A stretch of 10,593 nt of DNA from positions 106,267 through 116,859 of the forward strand of contig MU646635.1 of assembly GCA_026770585.1 (NCBI GenBank). Direction: 5' to 3'. The notes beneath the pieces are model-generated. The model had not been told where the DNA came from. It made no database searches and saw only the letters and a program-made list of their open reading frames with translations. The DNA comes from Baffinella frigidus (Eukaryota; Cryptophyceae; Cryptomonadales; Baffinellaceae). Position numbers and translations under genes: made by a program. Shown here piece after piece: positions 1 to 5,666 of the stretch (its first letter is position 1; each line of letters starts with the position of its first letter).

Positions 1-114
1 CACCCCCAACCTTCAACCCTCATCCCTCAACCCTCAACCCTCAACCTACAACCTACACCCCCAACCTTCAACCCTCATCCCTCAACCCTCAACCCACAGC
101 CCTCAACCCACACC

Positions 115-167
<53 letters not shown>

Positions 168-190
168 ACCCCCAACCCCCAACCCTCAAC
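1..190 (+). repeat. Interstitial telomere-like array, CCCTCAA variant
   Basis: Degenerate 7-bp repeat dominated by CCCTCAA, a one-base variant of CCCTAAA. The cleanest run lies at about 112-170. It runs to the left edge of the window. Confidence 0.85.
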
Positions 191-246
191 CTCATCGATG
201 AGCGTGGCGCAACCGCTCATACACATCGCCCACCGCTCCACCAGCA

Positions 247-265
247 GTCTACTCTCAGAGTAGAC
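247..265. repeat. Small perfect hairpin
   Basis: Arms GTCTACTC (247-254) and GAGTAGAC (258-265) with a 3-base loop. It adjoins the larger hairpin at 284-317. Confidence 0.6.
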
Positions 266-282
266 AGCCATCTATTCACCCC

Positions 283-330
283 CGTAGCAACCCCCTACGT
301 CCCAAGGGGGTTGCTACCGTAGGGTCCTGG
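283..330 (-). repeat. Family-D hairpin fragment
   Basis: Perfect 12-bp arms GTAGCAACCCCC (284-295) and GGGGGTTGCTAC (306-317). With CCGTAGGGTCCTGG after it, the segment matches the reverse complement of the core of the elements at 6173-6337 and 9253-9360. Confidence 0.65.
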
Positions 331-395
331 TATCCAAACCAATCGCTCCACTTCCCGGGTTTGATTCACTTCGGGGTGCTGGTGGTTTAGTGTTT

Positions 396-560
396 AACCC
401 TAAACCCTAAACCCTAAACCCCACACCCTGAACCTCATCGATGAGTGTGGCGCGACCGCTCATGCATATCGGCCACCGCACCACCTGAGTTCAGGGTTAA
501 TGTTTAGGGTTTGGGGTTTGGGGTTTAGGGTTTAGGCTTTAGGGTTTCAGGGGTGAGGGA
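396..560. repeat. Head-to-head telomere-like arrays
   Basis: About 396-430 is C-strand repeat (CCCTAAA). About 493-555 is G-strand repeat (TTTAGGG/TTTGGGG). The second 55-bp repeat copy lies between them. 561-640 carries no recognisable gene. Confidence 0.75.
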
Positions 561-639
561 TGAAACCCCCAACCCCTCCTCTATTTAAGGTTTTTTTAAG
601 TTTATTCCACCGCGCGACGTGCTGTGCCTCATTTTTCTG

Positions 640-705
640 ACCCTAAACCCTCAACCCTCAACCCTCAATCTGCAACCCTCAACCCTCAACCTTGCACCTT
701 AAACC
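640..705 (+). repeat. Short CCCTAAA/CCCTCAA array
   Basis: Roughly nine degenerate heptamers, followed by a 10-base C-run near 739-748. Confidence 0.75.
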
Positions 706-762
706 CACAAAAACAACAACAGGGCTTTTCTAAGCCTCCCCCCCCCCACCAATTTTAAATGA

Positions 763-876
763 GGGACCAAATCGTCGATCAAAATCTCAGATTTACCCGG
801 GCAGCCAGGCGAATTTGCCTGTGGAGGAGCCATTTTCCATATGAATTGGAAAATCAAAAATCGTCGATTTGGTCCC
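763..876. mobile_element. MITE-like element, 114 bp
   Basis: Terminal inverted repeats: the left end is GGGACCAAATCG and the right end is its reverse complement (865-876). Similarity continues inward with one mismatch (CGAT). There is no coding capacity and no clear target duplication. Confidence 0.6.
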
Positions 877-965
877 ACCGTGAGGGTTGGTGGCCCGTTT
901 TCTAGTGAGTAACGCAGTGGTTGCGGGTCGATTGGTCATCAGGAAAGGTCTTTCTCGCTGGATCA

Positions 966-1075
966 CTCTCCCTCTCTCTCTCTCCCTCTCTCTTTCTCCG
1001 TCTCTCTCTCTCTGAACATCTCTCGCTCTCGTTCGCTCTCTCGCGCGCGCTCTCTCTCTCTCTCTCTCTCTCTCT
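966..1075 (+). repeat. CT-rich microsatellite
   Basis: Long run of CT dinucleotides with a few interruptions (TTTCTCCG, GAACAT, CGCGCGCG). Its open frame encodes only Ser/Leu repeats and is not a gene. Confidence 0.9.
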
Positions 1076-1106
1076 GGATCAGGATCAGGATCTGGATCAG
1101 GATCTC
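1076..1106 (+). repeat. GGATCA hexamer repeat
   Basis: About five units of GGATCA/GGATCT directly following the CT microsatellite. The following GC-rich stretch 1107-1359 has open frames on both strands but no recognisable product. Confidence 0.75.
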
Positions 1107-1390
1107 TGATTCCGGACCTTGCGCGTGCTATGCTCGCCCCGCGTCACCTCCCAGCTCATCGCCGGCCCGCTACTCCCCCGAAGAAACTGGGGAAGCGGAA
1201 AGGTCATTCGCGCGGTCCCTGTGTTCTGGGGCGAGCACGGCGCCGCGAGCAGCAACAGAAGGAGCCCCGGGGGGAGACGTCCGCGCGCCATCACTCGCAA
1301 TGGAGCTTGCTGTACGGGCGTCGCGCCCCCGGGGCAACCCCGAGACCGCCCTGACCCGATTCGGAAGCCCTCAGCCCTGGAGGGCTTTTA

Positions 1391-1440
1391 CCAAAGTTGA
1401 CGAATTTGTGCCACGAACAACTTGAGAAAGCCTTTCAGGG
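1391..1440 (+). repeat. Family-C dispersed motif, copy 1
   Basis: CCAAAGTTGACGAATTTGTG with a continuation GAGAAAGCCTTT. Related copies: 2589-2637 (longest match), 8430-8458 in intron 3, and 9178-9197 in intron 4. Confidence 0.65.
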
Positions 1441-1456
1441 CTAAGAGCTTCCGTAA

Positions 1457-1637
1457 ACCCCTCTTCACGAGCCTCTGCACTGGAGAGCGAAACGCGATCC
1501 GAAAGCAAACATGCTTTCTCTGCAGTCCTTTCTACGGAAGGGCGTGTCGTTGGCATATGTTGGGAGAAATTAAAACCTAAAGGACCTAAAGGAAACCACA
1601 ACTCGGTGCGTAAAGGACCTAAAGGACCTAAAGGGCG
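1457..1637 (+). mobile_element. SINE-like family A, copy A1
   Basis: Body from CCCCTCTTCACGAG through GAAAGCA-loop-TGCTTTC (a small hairpin) and CTACGGAAGGGCGTG to TGGGAGAAATT. It ends in a (CCTAAAGGA)n tail that is extended after a short break. The same body recurs in reverse at least five times in 3327-4434. Confidence 0.75.
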
Positions 1638-1878
1638 CAGGTGGAGGCGAGCGAGCTTCAAGTATGGGTCGTCGCGAACAACCGAAAAGGGGGGGCGCAT
1701 CACTGCACCACAGGAGAAAGGGGCTCGGTCCAACCCCTATGGGTAGTTCCGGGGAGCTCATCCGTAGATTGTGTCCGTCTCCTCAAGAGTGAGGCGGGTG
1801 TGGCCTTCAATGTGAGTGTAATGCAAAGCACCAAAGCACCAAAGCACATAAAGGGCGGAAATAACCTAAAGGACCTAA

Positions 1879-1949
1879 TGCAGTCCTTTCTACGGAAGGG
1901 CGTGGCGTTGGGCTATGTTGGGCGAAATTGAAACCTAAAGGACCTAAAG
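1879..1949 (+). mobile_element. SINE-like family A, 5'-truncated copy A2
   Basis: Starts inside the body at GCAGTCCTTTCTACGG and ends with CCTAAAGGACCTAAAG. It sits directly behind an older CCTAAAGGA stretch (1865-1877). 5' truncation plus a simple-repeat tail fits target-primed retrotransposition. The 1638-1862 stretch before it holds only a small AAAGCACC repeat near 1826-1850. Confidence 0.7.
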
Positions 1950-1995
1950 AACAAAAGTAAACACCCGTTGGTTTACCCTTAAGCCGGTTTCTGCC

Positions 1996-2118
1996 GCGAT
2001 CCTCTGTACAGGGGAGGGGGGCTTGATGTGATCCGAAAGGAAGCATGACCTTTCTCCAGAACAAGTTCCGGTGTCCGCCTATGTTGGGAGCTGGAAGTAC
2101 CTAAAGGACCTAAAGGAA
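1996..2118 (+). mobile_element. SINE-like family B, copy B1
   Basis: A diverged relative of family A: it shares GATCCGAAAGG, AAGCATG, TATGTTGGGAG and the CCTAAAGGA tail. It matches the reverse complement of 3214-3325 better than it matches family A. GC-rich unrecognised sequence follows to 2314. Confidence 0.65.
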
Positions 2119-2344
2119 CGAGAATCACAGAATGCGAGACCAGCCTGTCTTGCATCTCGTCTCGCGGCCTCGACACGGATCCGTGGCGTGGTGCTAGCGC
2201 GCTGGGTCGCCGCTCTCCGCCGGGGTGCACCCTGCGCTGCTTGACTCGATCCCGCCTCCCTCTCAGTTCCTCATAAGGGCAATCCCAAGAACGCACTCTC
2301 CCGATCGAACTAATTTCGGAAGCCCTCAGCCCTGGAGGGCTTTT

Positions 2345-2772
2345 CCCTGTCTTTCTATTCCTCTAATCGTGTAGTAAAATGATATTTCGTTCGTGTAAAG
2401 TTGATTCTAAACGAGAAACACACCAAGAGTGATAGGAATTGGAGCTCTTTGCCGCGGGTATAATGTCTTTAAAAAATTAAAAAATAATTTGTACCAGGAT
2501 TTGCGAACGAGTGTGTGTGAAAAAAGAACTTGTGCCCTGGCGCGGTACCCCCGTTTTAGATGCAGTACCTTTTTTTAGATTTGAGATTCCAAAGTCGCGA
2601 TTTTGTACCACAAACAACTAGAGAAACCCTTTCCGGACAGGACGTCAAATCGTGAACAACCCAATGTTGAGGAGTAGTTGGTATGCCTGTGCGAGTTGCT
2701 GCATACGCCGAGAGTTGGACTCGAGGGAGGGACACTCGAGGTGATGTAGAGGTCACTGCCATTGGTGACGTA
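2345..2772. other. No gene seen; AT-rich stretch and family-C copy
   Basis: 2440-2520 is AT-rich with short A/T runs. A family-C copy lies at 2589-2637. The - strand open frame through here (131 aa) includes part of the 2773-2889 hairpin and is not credible as a protein. Confidence 0.6.
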
Positions 2773-2889
2773 CAGGGGTACCTCGCCCATAAGAAACCGC
2801 CCCCTCCCCTAGGACCACCTACGGCCCTAGGCATAGGCCTACTGTAGGGTCCTAGGGGGAGGCGGTTTCTTATGAGCGAGGTACCCCTG
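2773..2889. mobile_element. MITE-like long inverted repeat, 117 bp
   Basis: Left arm from CAGGGGTACCTCGCCCATAA, right arm its near-perfect reverse complement ending GGTACCCCTG. The arms are about 50 bp with a short centre. Inner sequence AGGACCCTAC-like resembles the family-D core. No clear target duplication. Confidence 0.8.
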
Positions 2890-3213
2890 CAGTCGATCGT
2901 GGCACAGTAGAAGGTATGCGTGGCTACGTCCTCGGCGCGAGGGACCCCCAACCTACGCTAGACTTGAAGGGAGTCAATTGCAAAAGTCAATTCCTGTGAA
3001 GCCTTGAGTCAACTTTTGAACCAACGCACGGTTTTCCGGTGTTAGGGTCCTTACGGCAACTTTTGATTGCTAAAGTAGGAACCCCGCGCGAGCGACCCGA
3101 ATATTTAGTAGTTGCTTCACCGTGTCCTGTCACGTCCTCCACGGCGTCTTTCGAAGGTCTCGATCTGGCAACCCTGTAGCGAAGAGAAGGCTATGACACT
3201 TATTGACACTGAT
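2890..3213. other. No gene seen
   Basis: Mixed-composition DNA with several AAGTCAA/TCAACTTTTG motifs (2970-3070) that recall the GTTGAC core of family C. No open frame of interest. Confidence 0.5.
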
Positions 3214-3325
3214 AGGTCCTTTAGATCTTTTAGGTTCTTCGAGCTCCCAAGATAGGCGGAAACCGGAACTGGTTCTGCAAAGAAGCTATGCTTCCTTCCG
3301 GATCACATTCAGGCCCCCCGGTGCC
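3214..3325 (-). mobile_element. SINE-like family B, copy B2
   Basis: Reverse orientation of B1: tail AGGTCCTTTAGATCTTTTAG, then GAGCTCCCAAGATAGGCGG, AAGCTATGCTTCCTTCC and GGATCACATTC. Confidence 0.65.
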
Positions 3326-3326
3326 C

Positions 3327-3464
3327 TTTCAGTCCTTGATGTTTTAATTTAGCCCAACATAGCCCAACGACACGCCCTTCCGTAGAAAGGGCTGCACAGA
3401 AAGCATTTTTGCTTTCGGATCGCGTTTAGCTTTCCAGTGCAGAGGCTCGTGAGGAGGGGATAAA
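3327..3464 (-). mobile_element. SINE-like family A, copy A3
   Basis: Reverse copy with a worn tail. Conserved landmarks: AACATAGCCCAACGACACG, CCTTCCGTAGAAAGG, AAGCATTTTTGCTTTCGG and the GAGGGGATA end. Confidence 0.75.
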
Positions 3465-3466
3465 GG

Positions 3467-3720
3467 GTCCTTTAGGTCCTTTAGGTCCTTGAGGTTTTAA
3501 TTTCTCCAAACATAGCCCAACGACACGCCCTTCCGTAGAAAGGACTGCAGTGAAAGCATTTTTGCTTTCGGATCGCGTTTAGCTCTCCAGTGCAGAGGCT
3601 CGTGAAGAGGGGATAAAAGGTGACTCTGTTGGGGTGTTTGATTGCTTCCAAGTAGGAGCGCGCCCGCACACACACCGAGCCCAAGTCAGCCGTTATGAGG
3701 CTCATGGTATCCCATGGTTG
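3467..3720 (-). mobile_element. SINE-like family A, near full-length copy A4
   Basis: Tail of TTTAGGTCC units, the family body, then the 5' head, which contains CACCGAGCCCA and ends CATGGTATCCCATGGTTG. The 55 bp at 3666-3720 match 4380-4434 almost exactly. Read on the - strand, the head holds GGGCTCGGTG, a possible Pol III B-box-like sequence. Confidence 0.75.
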
Positions 3721-3749
3721 TCCTTTATTGAAGTTTAAGATCCTTTAAG

Positions 3750-3968
3750 AGCTCCTTTAGGTCCTTTAGGTTTTAATTTCTCCCAACATATGCCAACGAC
3801 ACGCCCTTCCGTAGAAAGGACTGCAAAGAAAGCATTTTTGCTTTCGGATCGCGTTTAGCTTTCCAGTGCAGAGGCTCGTGAAGAGGGGATACAGGGTGGT
3901 TCACTTGGGGTGTTTGGAGGTATACCAATTGTTGACCATACCCGCCCACGCACCGAACCCACGTCAGC
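3750..3968 (-). mobile_element. SINE-like family A, copy A5
   Basis: Tail CTCCTTTAGGTCCTTTAGG, the full body, and a partial head with CACCGAACCCACGTCAGCC. It abuts the tail of the next copy. Confidence 0.75.
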
Positions 3969-3970
3969 CT

Positions 3971-4191
3971 TTAGGTCCTTTATCCTTTAGGTCCTTTAGG
4001 TTTTAATTTCTCCCAACATATGCCAACGACACGCCGTTCCGTAGAAGGGATCTGCAGAGAAAGCATTTTTGCTTTCGGATCGCGTTTAGCTCTCCAGTGC
4101 AGAGGCTCGTGAAGAGGGGATACAGGGTGGCTCTGTTGGGGTGGGTGAAGGTATGCGACATCGCTCCCATGCTCACTTACACGCACCGAAC
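3971..4191 (-). mobile_element. SINE-like family A, copy A6
   Basis: Tail with TTTAGGTCC units, full body, head cut at CACCGAACCC and followed immediately by the tail of A7. The head of one copy meets the tail of the next, giving a tandem look. Confidence 0.75.
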
Positions 4192-4434
4192 CCTTTAGGT
4201 CCTTTAGGTTTTAAATGCTCCCAACATAGCCCAACGACACGCCCTTCCGTAGAAAGGACTGCAAAGAAAGCATGTTTGCTTTCGGATCGCGTTTCGCTCT
4301 CCAGTGCAGAGGTTCGTGAAGAGGGGATACAGGGTGGTTCTCTTGGGGTGATTGAGTTATCCCAAAGAGGAACGCGCTCGCACACACACCGAACCCAAGT
4401 CAGCCTTTATGAGGCTCATGGTATCCCATGGTTG
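4192..4434 (-). mobile_element. SINE-like family A, near full-length copy A7
   Basis: Tail, body and full head ending CCCATGGTTG, as in A4; about 243 bp. The - strand reads GGGTTCGGTGTG in the head, close to a B box (GGTTCRANNCC). Open frames through this region are repeats, not genes. Confidence 0.75.
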
Positions 4435-4742
4435 GAGCATAGGAGCTTCAACCACGGATACCCCACAAGGTGAGGGGGGTTGTGTGGGGGGATGAGGTGA
4501 GGTTAGCCAGACTCTAAAGATGAAAGGAGGGAAGGTGGATGTGAAGAGGTATCTCCCGATGTACGGGAGTCAGCAGAATTTCGGGGCAATCCAAGCGTCA
4601 GGGATAGCAACATAAGTTACCAAAGCAAGTGTTAGCACCCTCCCTCGTTAGCATAATCAAGCAAGCAGCGTATCAGCAATCCCCCACCTTTCAATAAGGC
4701 CGTTATCGCAAGTCCTAGTCTTATGGAGCTTATGGAGCTTTA
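4435..4742. other. No gene seen
   Basis: Mixed sequence with a G-rich patch (4472-4500) and a small tandem TTATGGAGC (about 4721-4740). No other structure is evident. Confidence 0.5.
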
Positions 4743-5102
4743 ATGAACGTCATACAGCAGCACACACGTTCCCACGTCTTGGTAGACCGAAACGTTGTGG
4801 TGAATATGGCCGCGGGGGCTGGTCCTGGAGCTATAGCAGGTTTCGACCCAGAGAATTCTGACGACCCTTACTTGGCAAACCCCCTTCGTCTTCCCGAAGT
4901 CGTCGTGATCAAAAAGGCACAGAACAAGACAGGCTGTGCATACAGTCCATCTCCTGTCTGCCCCACCCGCGTCCCACAAGCAGCCCCTCACGGGGTATGC
5001 GTGGGACCCCTCTATTCCCACCCAGGTAGCTACCCTCACGTTCCTCTTTGGGACGTGGTCGGGGGCTCCACAGGTGAGGCCAGGCCTCGCAAGAGGCCAT
5101 GA
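4743..5102 (+). CDS. Unrecognised open frame, doubtful
   Basis: A 119-codon frame on the +, starting MNVIQQHTRSHVLVDRN. Residues 22-60 (MAAGAGPGAIAGFD, ENSDDPYLANPLRLPEVVV) look protein-like in composition; the Pro-rich remainder does not. A longer frame (169 codons) overlaps on the opposite strand, so openness here reflects GC composition. No motif, signal peptide or family is recognised. CAG followed by GTGAGG near 5070 could be a donor if this were an exon. It lies upstream of the WD40 gene on the same strand. Confidence 0.2.
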   Translation: MNVIQQHTRSHVLVDRNVVVNMAAGAGPGAIAGFDPENSDDPYLANPLRLPEVVVIKKAQNKTGCAYSPSPVCPTRVPQAAPHGVCVGPLYSHPGSYPHVPLWDVVGGSTGEARPRKRP

Positions 5103-5570
5103 CTCCTCCCTCCCAAGGGCAACCTGAGCGAGACCCACGCTCCGCATCAGGGCGGCACCTTGGCGACCAACGCTGAGGGGCCCAGGTGGGGCCCCACAGT
5201 GGGGGTGGCGCGCGTGGCCGCGTAGGCCACACCACAGCGTCTTTACCACCCCACCCTCCCTGATCTGCTGAGCCGCTCCTCTCCTCCAGTCTCCTTTTTT
5301 TTAGGTCCTTATTTGACCAGTATGGCGATGTGCCAGAATGGGCAAATTAAGGTTGTCGTTGGAGCCATTTTCTATCCTTGAATTAGTACGGGCTGCAAGA
5401 GGACCTTTCACGCCGGGGCCCGCACTTTCAAGGCCGGCCGCCCTCTCAGCTGGTGCGTGGCCGTGCCTCGCCTGGGCGCGCCGTGAGGTTTGAGCCCCGC
5501 AGCCCGGAGACCTGAGTCCCTACTCAATTCCTGACAACCGCTCCGACCCTGACCAGGTGAGAGGCGAGAG
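5103..5570 (+). other. Upstream region of the WDR17-like gene; possible untranslated exon
   Basis: GC-rich DNA. A strong acceptor-like signal, a pyrimidine tract ending TTTTTTTTAG at 5304, and a consensus donor CAG|GTGAGA at 5556/5557 bracket a possible 252-nt exon. Its donor lies only 14 bp before the ATG chosen for the WD40 protein. No TATA box or other core promoter motif could be identified. Confidence 0.3.
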
Positions 5571-5666
5571 ATGCGACAGGTGGGGCTGATCCCCGCGGGC
5601 AACCATGCCAACCTCTCTGGGGCCGTGTCGAACGGCCATCGTATGGCATACGCTTCAAACCTGGCG
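5571..5666 (+). CDS. WDR17: Exon 1 of the WDR17-like gene, with start codon
   Basis: Thirty-two codons beginning MRQVGLIPAG and ending ASNLA, then donor GTCTGC at 5667. The start is chosen because an in-frame TGA lies at 5550-5552, no other ATG lies between, and similarity to WDR17 begins within two residues of this Met. The open frame runs past the donor to about 5840, but that tail (VCDPPLPPMQAPA and on) does not resemble a propeller, whereas the exon 2 residues VYIFDMATLRL fit directly after ASNLA. Confidence 0.78.

Larger units (their letters stand above)
188..485 (+). repeat. Pair of 55-bp direct repeats (188-242 and 431-485)
   Basis: Both copies start AACCTCATCGATGAG and end CCACC, with only a few substitutions. 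Each sits at the right edge of a telomere-like array, so array edge and repeat were probably copied together. Confidence 0.8.
1360..2344 (+). repeat. Two exact 30-bp copies of a hairpin ending in TTTT (1360-1389, 2315-2344)
   Basis: Arms AAGCCCTC and GAGGGCTT (1365-1372/1380-1387 and 2320-2327/2335-2342), 7-base loop, then TTTT. Each follows GC-rich DNA. The two copies bracket the + oriented part of the SINE-like cluster. Confidence 0.8.

Noticed and set aside
1-190. True chromosome end
   Set aside because: The array is degenerate, of CCCTCAA type, and similar arrays occur throughout the window, so it is better read as interstitial.
355-372. tRNA T-arm-like GGTTTGATTC
   Set aside because: No matching acceptor stem, D-arm or anticodon arm upstream.
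921-1109. 62-codon open frame rich in Ser/Leu
   Set aside because: It is the translation of the CT microsatellite.
1360-1389. Bacterial rho-independent terminator
   Set aside because: The shape fits, but the window is clearly eukaryotic and no transcript ends there by any other evidence.
3467-4434. CRISPR-like array
   Set aside because: Units are 150-250 bp, divergent and with simple-repeat tails, unlike short identical repeats with uniform spacers.
3481-4473. Several open frames of 68-110 codons within the repeat cluster
   Set aside because: All lie in SINE-like copies on either strand, repeat one another, and match no protein family I recognise.
5362-5375. Relic of the dinoflagellate spliced leader (AGCCATTTT match)
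   Set aside because: Only nine bases match and the rest of the leader is absent; the same short match occurs at 827-836. It cannot support a dinoflagellate assignment.
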